A stretch of 14,671 nt of DNA, taken from positions 1-14,671 of the forward strand of contig JAERRP010000918.1 of assembly GCA_016735415.1 (NCBI GenBank), given 5' to 3'. How positions within the stretch are numbered: position 1 is the stretch's first letter; each line of letters begins with the position of its first letter. The DNA is from Desulfobacterales bacterium. GTDB taxonomy: Bacteria; Desulfobacterota; Desulfobacteria; Desulfobacterales; UBA5852. Below the pieces are notes generated by a model. That model made no database searches and had not been told where the DNA came from. It saw nothing but the letters and a program-made list of their open reading frames with translations. This document shows, piece by piece, positions 1 through 7,158 of the stretch. A program made the translations under genes and the position numbers.

Positions 1-1
1 A

Positions 2-796
2 GCCCTTCGCCATACGGTGCGGCCCCGGGTAATTTATAATTATATTCCCTTGGACGACCAGGATAAGTACCCGGCCTTTATCGGCCAGACGGAGGATGGC
101 GAGTCGGCCCCGCTGGACGACGGGGTCAACCGCATCATCCCCCGAAACATTGTGACCTATTCGCTGACCAATAACCTGACCTCCAAATACCGGGGTGACG
201 CCAAGCACTCAGCAGACGAGAGTGCGGAAGATGAACCGGCCCCTCAATACAAATATAATGACTTCCTGAGACTGAAATTCGAACAGAACTACAATATCCG
301 GACCGCGCGCAGCAACAACCGCAAGCACCCGTTTTCGCCGATCCGGGCCGAACTGGAATTGTTTCCGCGCGACTATCTGTCTTTGAAGGCCGAGACCGGT
401 TACGACCCTTACGATCAAAATTTCGTGAAACGCGACCTGCTGGCCACCTTGCGCTCCCCGCGCGGCGATGAACTCAAAATCGACTACCGCTACGACAAAC
501 GTAAATTAGATTTCACCGGCACCAGACTGCTGGACAAGAATGTTCAATCGATCAGGACCAGCGCCAAATTGAAACTGCCTTATCACCTGACCGCCTATGG
601 CGCCACCGAGTATAATTTACAGGAAAGCCAGCGCATCGAATCGTCCCTGGGATTCCTCTACGAGGCCCAGTGCTGGTCGCTGGATGTCAATTACAGGGAT
701 TCCGAAAACAACGGCAAAGCCATTGCTTTCCGGGTCTCGCTCCATGGGCTTGGGGGGCTCGGTTACACCCAGGGCCTTGGTCCCGAGGGGGAATAA
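2..796 (+). CDS. lptD: LPS-assembly outer-membrane protein LptD, C-terminal part (5' end outside window)
   Basis: This is the C-terminal 264 codons of a protein whose start lies before the window; the frame is open from base 2, so the GTG at 17 is not taken as a start. The visible part matches the LptD (OstA/Imp) C-terminal barrel: the opening HTVRPRVIYNYIP segment is typical, and it is followed by alternating aromatic and polar strands (FEQNYNIR, AELELFPRDYLSLKAETGY, DELKIDYRYDKR) and by charged loops such as the acidic stretch near codons 65-77. LptD with LptE forms the outer-membrane translocon that places lipopolysaccharide in the outer leaflet. The gene ends with TAA at 794-796, only 6 bases before the NusG-like gene, so the two are probably co-transcribed. 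The family call rests on motif recognition; the N-terminal OstA domain and signal peptide cannot be seen here. Confidence 0.85.
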   Translation, partial: ALRHTVRPRVIYNYIPLDDQDKYPAFIGQTEDGESAPLDDGVNRIIPRNIVTYSLTNNLTSKYRGDAKHSADESAEDEPAPQYKYNDFLRLKFEQNYNIRTARSNNRKHPFSPIRAELELFPRDYLSLKAETGYDPYDQNFVKRDLLATLRSPRGDELKIDYRYDKRKLDFTGTRLLDKNVQSIRTSAKLKLPYHLTAYGATEYNLQESQRIESSLGFLYEAQCWSLDVNYRDSENNGKAIAFRVSLHGLGGLGYTQGLGPEGE

Positions 797-802
797 TTTC
801 AA

Positions 803-1333
803 ATGAAAGTCTCCGAACTGCAGTGGCAGTGGTACGTCCTGCACACCCGCAGCCGATTCGAAAAGGTTGTCCACGAGGGTTTGCACAAAAAATCGCATGA
901 GGTTTTTCTGCCCCAGATCCGTGTGCGCAGCCGACGCCGGGACCGCCGCGTCATGCTGGATGTACCGCTTTTCCCGGGCTATGTGTTTGTTCGCTCCAAC
1001 CTGCACCCCGACCACCACCTGGACATTCTGAAAACCGTAGGCGCGGTCCGCCTGATCGGCAACAAAGACGTTCCGGTACCGGTTCTCGATGAAACCGTCG
1101 ATTCGCTTAAAATCATAGTATCCAGGGAAAGCAGCATCAAAACCGGCAGCCGCCTGCGCAAGGGCGATCGGGTCATCGTCGTGCAGGGGCCTTTCACCGG
1201 CGTCGTGGGGACCTTCGTGCGCTATCGCGGCATCGGACGGATGGTCGTCCATATCGAAGCCCTCGGACAATACGCCAGCGTCGAAGTGGGGGAGGAGGAT
1301 ATCGAAGCCCTGCGGGTCGACGACGGGAAATGA
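803..1333 (+). CDS. NusG-paralogue transcription antiterminator (UpxY/RfaH/LoaP-like)
   Basis: 176 residues with the two-domain NusG layout. The NGN domain spans about residues 8-105, with WYVLHTRSRFEKVV at its start and the typical PLFPGYVFV strand at 55-63. A KOW domain follows at about 118-150 (GDRVIVVQGPFTGVVGTFV). NGN binds the clamp helices of RNA polymerase and reduces pausing or termination; KOW contacts partners. Details such as LPQIRVRSRRRDRRV and the lack of the usual secE-nusG-rplK surroundings suggest a specialised paralogue (UpxY, RfaH or LoaP type) rather than housekeeping NusG. Such paralogues usually serve long surface-polysaccharide operons, but none adjoins it here; it sits right after lptD. 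A G-rich stretch about 11 bases upstream could be its ribosome binding site. The target is unknown; it could also be the genome's only NusG, which looks less likely. Confidence 0.85.
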   Translation: MKVSELQWQWYVLHTRSRFEKVVHEGLHKKSHEVFLPQIRVRSRRRDRRVMLDVPLFPGYVFVRSNLHPDHHLDILKTVGAVRLIGNKDVPVPVLDETVDSLKIIVSRESSIKTGSRLRKGDRVIVVQGPFTGVVGTFVRYRGIGRMVVHIEALGQYASVEVGEEDIEALRVDDGK

Positions 1334-1344
1334 ACCATAACACC

Positions 1345-1372
1345 TTGACTTTTTAATTGCTTTTGTTTTAAT
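1345..1372 (+). promoter_or_regulatory. Sigma70-like promoter for the HU/IHF gene
   Basis: TTGACT at 1345-1350 matches five of six bases of the -35 consensus. TTTAAT at 1367-1372 matches five of six of the -10 consensus, with a 16-base spacer. It lies in an AT-rich island of an otherwise G+C-rich region, just after the stop codon of the NusG-like gene. Transcription would begin near 1379-1380 and give a leader of about 55 bases. Prediction only. Confidence 0.5.
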
Positions 1373-1409
1373 AGATGGGTTTAAATACCGTTGGAAGTCC
1401 GTTAGCGAC

Positions 1410-1433
1410 ACTACCGCGCCAAGAGGAGGTAGT
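1410..1433 (+). promoter_or_regulatory. Hairpin overlapping the ribosome binding site of the HU/IHF gene
   Basis: ACTACC at 1410-1415 is perfectly complementary to GGTAGT at 1428-1433, giving a 6-bp stem with a 12-base loop. The right arm contains the last two G of the strong Shine-Dalgarno sequence AGGAGG (1424-1429) and ends at the base before the ATG at 1434. In RNA this fold could limit ribosome access. The complementarity is seen directly; a regulatory role is inference, and 6 bp may be chance. Confidence 0.35.
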
Positions 1434-1721
1434 ATGAACAAGCTGGAACTCATATCCGCCTTAAAAAACGAAGCCGATATTTCCAAAGCGGAAGCGGCCA
1501 GGGTGGTACATATATTTTTCGATCATATGGCCGATGCCATGGCCCGGGGGGACCGGGTCGAGATCCGCGGTTTATGCAGTTTTTTCATTAAAGAATACAA
1601 AAGCTATACCGGGCGCAACCCCAAAACCGGCGCCCGGGTTCTTATCAGCCCCAAAAAGCTTCCGTTCTTTAAATCCGGGAAAGAATTGCGGGAACGGGCC
1701 GACCAACCTGCCGTGAACTAG
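1434..1721 (+). CDS. HU/IHF-family DNA-binding protein
   Basis: 95 residues, the usual length of the family. It has the N-terminal helical dimerisation part (MNKLELISALKNEADISKAE), the core RVEIRGLCSFF at about 41-51, and the beta-arm motif GRNPKTG at 60-66, whose Pro63 is the intercalating residue that bends DNA. The C-terminal helix contains FFKSGKELRERAD. Proteins of this family form dimers that wrap or bend DNA and help compact the nucleoid. The common GFGSF core reads GLCSF here, placing a cysteine at residue 48. The start is well supported by AGGAGGT ending 3 bases before the ATG. It seems to have its own promoter (TTGACT-16-TTTAAT). Whether it is HU, IHF alpha or a lineage-specific paralogue cannot be told from this sequence, so no symbol is given. 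Confidence 0.92.
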   Translation: MNKLELISALKNEADISKAEAARVVHIFFDHMADAMARGDRVEIRGLCSFFIKEYKSYTGRNPKTGARVLISPKKLPFFKSGKELRERADQPAVN

Positions 1722-1790
1722 TGGCCCCGCACCGATGGTCGATTTGGATTTTGGGGCACCACAAGGCTCTGGATACCGCCGATGCAACCC

Positions 1791-1812
1791 GACGGCATCA
1801 CAAAATGCCGTC
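1791..1812. other. Perfect 8-bp inverted repeat between the HU/IHF gene and holB
   Basis: GACGGCAT at 1791-1798 and ATGCCGTC at 1805-1812 form a perfect 8-bp stem around a 6-base loop (CACAAA). It lies in the 172-base spacer 1722-1893, which holds no other gene I can support. A strong stem after a gene end suggests a terminator, but no T-run follows (the next bases are AGGAGCTCC), so it is not a canonical intrinsic one. It could also be a dyad operator for holB or an mRNA-stabilising stem. Confidence 0.4.
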
Positions 1813-1893
1813 AGGAGCTCCCCCGCGGCCTCGATCTCAAATCTCACGTCCGTCGAAGGGGTATGAACTGATTGAGGGGTAAATTGAACATCC

Positions 1894-2925
1894 GTGCTGG
1901 GGTTTGATCAAATAAAAGACCAGCAACGCCCTGTCCGGCTGTTGACGGCGTTCATCCGGAAAGACCGCATTCCCCATGCGCTCATTTTCACCGGCATCGA
2001 CGGCGTGGGCAAAAAAGCGGCGGCGCTGGCCTTTGCGCTGGTTTGCAATTGTGAGCGCCTGCAGGCCCAAGGGGTTCGGCCGGGCCGTGGCGGCGAAGCG
2101 CGCCGTAACGACCCGTCACCGCTGACCCCCTGTCGTGACTGCCGGACCTGCCGTCGGATACTGTCAGGAAATCATCCCGATGTGATCCGGATTAACCCCA
2201 TCGGGCCGCTGATCCGGATTGACCAGATCCGCAATCTGATCGATACCCTTTCGAAAAAGCCATATGGCCGGGGCCGGCGGATGGTCCTCATCGCCAATGC
2301 CCATACCATGAATCCCGGAGCCGGCAATGCCCTGCTCAAAGTACTGGAAGAACCGCCGCCCAACACCATCCTGATTCTGACGGCGGCCCAGACCTCCGAT
2401 CTGTTACCGACCATTGTTTCCCGCTGTCAGCATATCCGCTTCCGGCCGCTGACGGTCGATACGTTGACATCCCTGCTCATGGAACAAGAGGGACTGGACA
2501 GGAAGGCTGCGAATATTTTATCCAGTATCGCCGGCGGAAGCTATACCCGGGCAGTGACCATGTACCAGGATGGCTGGATTGCGCGACGCAATTGGATTAT
2601 CCACGAAATCAGCACGCTCAAGCATCAAACGGCTGTCCGCCGACTGGCGCTGGCCGAACAGCTGGCGGCTTTCAAGAAGCATCTTCCGGATGCCCTGGAA
2701 TGCATGATGACTTATTATCGGGATCTGCTCGTGTGGCGTTATCACCCCGGGCAGATCCTCAACCGCGACCTGCATCCGGAAATTGAACAAACGGCCGCAG
2801 GGGAAAACCTTGGCGAACTGATCGATCGCATCCGGGCCACCCAGAACGCCCAGAGACATCTCAAAGCCAATGCCAACCCTCGCCTTACCATTGAAACCCT
2901 TTTATTGCAGCTTGAGGCTGCCTGA
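1894..2925 (+). CDS. holB: DNA polymerase III delta-prime subunit
   Basis: 343 residues, the usual length. Delta prime is part of the clamp-loader complex that opens the sliding clamp and sets it on primed DNA. Visible landmarks are a Walker A-like loop GIDGVGKK (34-41), a zinc-binding region with cysteines at 51, 53, 80, 83 and 86, the LLKVLEEPP segment (147-155), and the SRC motif (176-178), which in delta prime supplies the arginine finger to the neighbouring ATPase. The Walker loop has GKK instead of GK[ST], which fits a subunit that does not itself hydrolyse ATP. About 26 residues rich in Gly and Arg separate Cys53 from Cys80, longer than in the E. coli zinc module. The start is GTG, because an in-frame TGA lies 9 bases upstream; GAGGGG 14-20 bases upstream is a weak ribosome site. 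The next gene, ricT, begins 11 bases after the stop. Confidence 0.92.
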   Translation: MLGFDQIKDQQRPVRLLTAFIRKDRIPHALIFTGIDGVGKKAAALAFALVCNCERLQAQGVRPGRGGEARRNDPSPLTPCRDCRTCRRILSGNHPDVIRINPIGPLIRIDQIRNLIDTLSKKPYGRGRRMVLIANAHTMNPGAGNALLKVLEEPPPNTILILTAAQTSDLLPTIVSRCQHIRFRPLTVDTLTSLLMEQEGLDRKAANILSSIAGGSYTRAVTMYQDGWIARRNWIIHEISTLKHQTAVRRLALAEQLAAFKKHLPDALECMMTYYRDLLVWRYHPGQILNRDLHPEIEQTAAGENLGELIDRIRATQNAQRHLKANANPRLTIETLLLQLEAA

Positions 2926-2936
2926 TATATGGGCCT

Positions 2937-3755
2937 ATGAAAAAAATAGTGGGGATCCGGTTCAAACCGGCTGGAAAAATCTACGATTTTGAATGCGGCG
3001 CGTTTGTCCTCGATCAGGGCGATCACGTCATCGTTGAAACCGAACAGGGATTAGGCTTCGGCACTGTGGCCGTGCTCCCGTCACCGCTCACGAAACGAAA
3101 GCACAACGCCAAACCCTTAAAAAAAGTCTTCCGGATGGCAAGCCCCAAAGACTTCGAGCAGCGGGAAAAAAATCGCCGCAAAGAAAAATTCGCGCATAAT
3201 TACTGTTTGTCGTGTATTGCCCAACTGAAGCTCAAAATGAATCTTTTCTCCGTCGAAAGCACTTTCAATGCCAGCAAATTGACCTTTTTCTTCACCGCCG
3301 ATGGGCGTGTCGACTTTCGCCAGCTGGTCAAGATGCTGGTTAAAAAACTGGGGGTCAAAGTCGAAATGCGTCAGGTCGGTATCCGCAATCAAGCCAAGAT
3401 GTGCGGCGGCCTGGGGCGCTGCGGCCGGGAGATTTGCTGTTCCCTGTTTATCGAAAAATTTTCACCGGTATCCATCCGTATGGCCAAGGAACAGGGTTTA
3501 TCGCTCAATCCCACCAAAATTTCGGGTCAGTGCGGCCGGCTGATGTGCTGCCTGACCTACGAATTCGAAACCTACAAAGAGCTCAAGGCCAATCTGCCCA
3601 AAATCGGTAAAACGATTCTAACCGTACATGGTCAGGGCAGGGTGTTGCGCCACAACCTGCGTAACCGGCGATTTATGATTCGTCTGGCCGACGGCCAGGA
3701 AACCGAGGCCGGTTTGCAGGATATTGTGAAGGAGCAGAAGAAAACCAATGGCTGA
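2937..3755 (+). CDS. ricT: PSP1-domain protein, RicT/YaaT family
   Basis: 272 residues. The N-terminal half carries the PSP1-type domain (VGIRFKPAGKIYDFECG, then GDHVIVETEQGLGFGTV). The middle holds the very conserved cysteine block: C156GG, C162, C167C168, C199GRLMC204C205, with additional C90xxC93. In Bacillus subtilis RicT (YaaT) joins RicA and RicF in an Fe-S-cluster-bearing complex that helps RNase Y mature operon mRNAs and affects sporulation, competence and biofilm formation. Outside Firmicutes its role is poorly known, and RicA and RicF are not in this window. The placement between holB and metG matches the conserved holB-yaaT neighbourhood and strengthens the call. The ATG at 2937 follows holB closely; the ATG at 2929 runs into a stop after three codons. 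The last 8 bases overlap the start of metG, so translation is probably coupled. The B. subtilis function should be transferred here only with caution. Confidence 0.88.
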   Translation: MKKIVGIRFKPAGKIYDFECGAFVLDQGDHVIVETEQGLGFGTVAVLPSPLTKRKHNAKPLKKVFRMASPKDFEQREKNRRKEKFAHNYCLSCIAQLKLKMNLFSVESTFNASKLTFFFTADGRVDFRQLVKMLVKKLGVKVEMRQVGIRNQAKMCGGLGRCGREICCSLFIEKFSPVSIRMAKEQGLSLNPTKISGQCGRLMCCLTYEFETYKELKANLPKIGKTILTVHGQGRVLRHNLRNRRFMIRLADGQETEAGLQDIVKEQKKTNG

Positions 3756-5667
3756 TTGTTTTTATATCACCACACCGATTTATTACGTGAATGCCAAACC
3801 CCATCTGGGGCACGCTTACACGACCATCGTGGCCGATGTGGCCCGGCGCTTCCACACCATGCGCGGTCTGGAGACTTTTTTCCTGACCGGAACCGACGAA
3901 CACGGCGATAAGATCGTCGAAGCCGCCCGCAACCACGACATGCCCCCCAGGGCCTATGTCGATCACATCAGCCAGATGTTTCGCGACCTCTGGCCCGAAC
4001 TGGATATCAGCAACGACGATTTTATCCGGACCACCGACCCGGCCCACATGGCCGTGGTCGAGCGCATCCTTCAGGATATCTACGACCGGGGGGACATCTA
4101 TTTCAGTGAATACGAAGGACTGTATTGTTTCGGCTGCGAACGCTTTTACACCGAACGTGAACTGGTGGACGGGAAATGTCCGGATCATGACAAGGCTCCC
4201 GAAGTCATCCGCGAGGCCAACTATTTCTTTAAGATGAGCAAATACCAGGACTGGCTGATCGACCACATTACCCGTCACCCCGACTTCATCCGTCCGGAAC
4301 GGTATCGAAACGAAGTTCTGGCCTTTCTGCGGGACCCCCTGGAGGACCTGTGTATATCGCGGCCCAAAAGCCGGCTTCGATGGGGCATCACACTGCCCTT
4401 CGATGCGGATTATGTGACCTATGTCTGGTTCGACGCCCTGCTGAACTACATTTCGGCCCTGGGTTACCCGGATGCTGAGCGCTACGCCAAGTTCTGGCCC
4501 GGCGCTCAGCACGTGGTCGCCAAAGATATTCTCAAACCCCACGGCATCTACTGGCCGATCATGCTCAAGGCGGCCGGCATCCCGATTTACCAGCATCTGA
4601 ATGTTCACGGCTACTGGAATATCGATCAGACCAAGATGTCCAAAACGATCGGCAACGTCGTGGCGCCGCTCGAAATGAAGAAAATTTATGGCCTGGATGC
4701 TTTTCGTTTCTTTCTAATACGCAACATGGTGTTCGGATTGGATTCCAGTTTTTCCGAAGAATCACTTGTACAGCGTATTAATTCCGATCTGGCCAATGAT
4801 CTGGGCAATCTCTTTTCACGCGTTGTGACCATGGCGCATAAATATTTTCAGGGGGAAACGCCATCGATCGACCCTACCACGGACAAAACCCTGCAATTGG
4901 GCCTGGATATCGATGCGGCCCGCGCCGTAATGGATTTCGAGACCGCCATGACCCATTTCGAATTTCACAAGGCCCTCCAAGCTGTCTGGGCGTTCATCGC
5001 GCGGATGAATAAATGCATCGATGTTTCCGCACCCTGGGAGCTGGCCAACCGCTCTGCCAGCCGTAAGGAACTGGCCTGTGTCATTTACAACCTGCTGGAG
5101 GGATTGCGCGTTATTGCCGGTTTGATCTATCCGGTCATGCCTGCGACCGCCCGGCGCATGCAGACACACCTGGGGCTCGATCCCGACCGACCCTTCTATC
5201 TTTTGGATACGATCGGCAAATGGAAGTCGCTGCCCCCTGGAACCCAACTGCCCAAGTCGATCACGCTGTTTCCACGGATCGTGCCATCAAACGCGCCAAC
5301 CGAAAACCAGGAGGTGCCGCCCATGCCGCTGTCCCCGGAATTGCGACCGGAAATCGCCATTGATGATTTTGCCGGGGTGGACCTGCGGGTGGCCACCGTG
5401 ATCAACGCCGAACCGATCCCCAAAGCTAAAAAACTGCTCAAGCTTGAAGTGGACATGGGCGAGCGTCGAACGATTGTTGCGGGCATCGCCCCACATGATA
5501 AGCCGGAAGATCTGATCGGGCGTCAGGTGATTATCGTTGCCAACCTGAAACCGGTCAAACTGATGGGGGTCGAGTCCCGCGGAATGCTGCTGGCCGCCGT
5601 CGATGGTAAAAACTGTACCCTGACCACCATGGATGCCCTTACACGACCGGGGGCGCGCATCAGTTGA
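3748..5667 (+). CDS. metG: Methionyl-tRNA synthetase with C-terminal tRNA-binding domain
   Basis: 639 residues. The enzyme joins methionine to tRNA-Met using ATP, in the cytoplasm. Class I signatures are present: HLGH (19-22) as the HIGH motif and KMSKT (296-300) as the KMSKS motif. A single-knuckle zinc site is formed by C127, C130, C144 and H147, the same spacing and numbering as I recall for the Thermus enzyme. The anticodon-binding helical region follows (about 370-480). From about residue 530 a linker leads to an EMAPII/Trbp111-like OB fold (IDDFAGVDLRVATV ... RGMLLAAVDG), which dimerises and increases tRNA affinity. AAGGAG at 3729-3734 may be the ribosome site, and the ATG lies inside the ricT end, which suggests coupling. 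It closes the conserved holB-ricT-metG set. No defect is visible. Confidence 0.97.
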   Translation: MADCFYITTPIYYVNAKPHLGHAYTTIVADVARRFHTMRGLETFFLTGTDEHGDKIVEAARNHDMPPRAYVDHISQMFRDLWPELDISNDDFIRTTDPAHMAVVERILQDIYDRGDIYFSEYEGLYCFGCERFYTERELVDGKCPDHDKAPEVIREANYFFKMSKYQDWLIDHITRHPDFIRPERYRNEVLAFLRDPLEDLCISRPKSRLRWGITLPFDADYVTYVWFDALLNYISALGYPDAERYAKFWPGAQHVVAKDILKPHGIYWPIMLKAAGIPIYQHLNVHGYWNIDQTKMSKTIGNVVAPLEMKKIYGLDAFRFFLIRNMVFGLDSSFSEESLVQRINSDLANDLGNLFSRVVTMAHKYFQGETPSIDPTTDKTLQLGLDIDAARAVMDFETAMTHFEFHKALQAVWAFIARMNKCIDVSAPWELANRSASRKELACVIYNLLEGLRVIAGLIYPVMPATARRMQTHLGLDPDRPFYLLDTIGKWKSLPPGTQLPKSITLFPRIVPSNAPTENQEVPPMPLSPELRPEIAIDDFAGVDLRVATVINAEPIPKAKKLLKLEVDMGERRTIVAGIAPHDKPEDLIGRQVIIVANLKPVKLMGVESRGMLLAAVDGKNCTLTTMDALTRPGARIS

Positions 5668-5742
5668 TCGGGCTGTCGAAGAAACCCGCCCACCGCCGCT
5701 AAGGGCCGCGGAAACAATAAATTAAACTGAAGCATCGGAGCC

Positions 5743-7146
5743 GTGGCCACTTTTCACCCGCCAAATGACCTGCAAAAAACCCGACGCCGGCCGAGCTGGC
5801 GCCGTTACCAGGATCGGCTCCATCGGACCGGCCGCTGGCGCCTGGTCAGGCGCAAACAATGGTTATGGCTGCTGATTCCTGCCCTGGCCGCTGCGGCCTA
5901 CTGGATAATCGTCGCCCGGTCATCGGCCATCGACTCGTGGGGATCCACACCCCGCAAACCGTTAGCGCCATCTCCGCAGACGGAAACGCTGTTCAGCAAG
6001 GCCGATATTCGGAACCTGCTGGCGGGGCATCCGACCAGCGATATTCTGGAGGGACCCTTCAACATTCGCTTTGGCGATCGGAGCCTGCGGGTCGAATCCA
6101 CCATCGCCGCCGATCTGCAGCATTACCTGCAAAAACAGCTCTACCGTCGCACCTCGCGCTATATTGCCATCGTGGTTCTGAATCCCATCAACGGCCATGT
6201 ACTGGCCATGGTCGGTTACGACAAAAACGGCCGGGAACCAACCCCCTGTCTGACGAGCCGTTTTCCGGCGGCCAGCCTGTTCAAAATCGTCACCGCGGCA
6301 GCCGCCCTCGAAGAATGCGGCTATACCCGCCAGTCATCCCTGACGTTCAACGGGGCCAAACACACCCTCTACAAATCCCAGTTGAAAGATGTACGCAATC
6401 GCTACACCCGTCATACCACCCTGGCGGAATCCTTTGCCCAGTCGATCAATCCGGTTTTCGGCAAGATCGGACGCCATTGCCTCGGCCGGGAAAAGCTCCA
6501 ACGCTATGCCGATCGGTTCGGTTTCGACCGGACCATCGAATTCGGGCTCGATCTGCCACCCAGCAGAACGCGTATTACGGACGAGCCCTATCAGTGGGCC
6601 GAAATTGCCAGCGGCTTCAACCACCAGACCGTCATATCGCCGCTGCACGGTGCCATTCTGGCGGCGGTCGCGCCTGCTGAAGGCCGGCTGGTCGAGCCCA
6701 CCATCATCGGTCGCGTCACCGACCAGGACGGCAACGAATTGTACCACCCGGCCCCGACCTCGTCGCCACCGGCGGTGTCGCCCGCAACCGCTCGCGAATT
6801 GGCGCGTCTGATGCAGCGCACCGTGACGCATGGAACGGCCCGAAAGATATTTAGACGCATGCTAAAGGATAAAGTTTTGTCCCGGCTCACCATCGGGGGT
6901 AAAACCGGGTCGATCGACACCCGTGACCACGGGGCTCGCTATGATTGGTTCGTCGGTTTTGCGGACGGCCCGGATCGGGGGGATGCCATTGCCGTTTCGG
7001 TTCTGGTGGCCCATGAAAAATATATCGGACGGCGCGCCGGCGAATACGCCCGGCGCGCCATTCGCGAATACTTCCGCCAGCGCTTCGAACAGGCTGAACG
7101 GGCCGGCGGGATTGAACCGAAGGCCGAAGGGAATCCATTGACATGA
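5743..7146 (+). CDS. Membrane-anchored penicillin-binding transpeptidase
   Basis: 467 residues. A basic cytoplasmic tail (many Arg and Lys up to residue 38) precedes one membrane segment at about 39-57 (WLWLLIPALAAAAYWIIV). The transpeptidase domain is complete in its motifs: S178-L-F-K181 with the acylated serine, S234-I-N236, and K387-T-G389. It therefore should cross-link peptidoglycan peptides in the periplasm and be a target of beta-lactams. It has no glycosyltransferase domain, and the roughly 60 residues between membrane segment and catalytic domain are too few for the full pedestal of PBP2 or FtsI, so it is a compact class B-like enzyme. The start is GTG; an in-frame TGA lies 15 bases upstream, and GGAG is only 2 bases away, which implies weak initiation. 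The 75-base gap after metG holds nothing I recognise. The gene ends 12 bases before kdsB. A divergent FtsI/PBP2 or a sensor-type protein are alternatives. Confidence 0.85.
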   Translation: MATFHPPNDLQKTRRRPSWRRYQDRLHRTGRWRLVRRKQWLWLLIPALAAAAYWIIVARSSAIDSWGSTPRKPLAPSPQTETLFSKADIRNLLAGHPTSDILEGPFNIRFGDRSLRVESTIAADLQHYLQKQLYRRTSRYIAIVVLNPINGHVLAMVGYDKNGREPTPCLTSRFPAASLFKIVTAAAALEECGYTRQSSLTFNGAKHTLYKSQLKDVRNRYTRHTTLAESFAQSINPVFGKIGRHCLGREKLQRYADRFGFDRTIEFGLDLPPSRTRITDEPYQWAEIASGFNHQTVISPLHGAILAAVAPAEGRLVEPTIIGRVTDQDGNELYHPAPTSSPPAVSPATARELARLMQRTVTHGTARKIFRRMLKDKVLSRLTIGGKTGSIDTRDHGARYDWFVGFADGPDRGDAIAVSVLVAHEKYIGRRAGEYARRAIREYFRQRFEQAERAGGIEPKAEGNPLT

Positions 7147-7158
7147 AGGCTGCCGGCC

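Noticed and set aside
617..1486. 289-codon open frame on the - strand opposite the NusG-like gene
   Set aside because: It is the antisense shadow of a recognised gene in G+C-rich DNA. The protein shows no family motif and spans lptD, the NusG-like gene and a promoter region.
3673..4608. 311-codon open frame on the - strand opposite metG
   Set aside because: It lies fully opposite the conserved catalytic core of metG, has no recognisable motif, and is explained by codon bias.
5859..6680. 273-codon + strand open frame inside the transpeptidase gene
   Set aside because: It is an out-of-frame shadow; the frame from 5743 carries the SxxK, SxN and KTG motifs.
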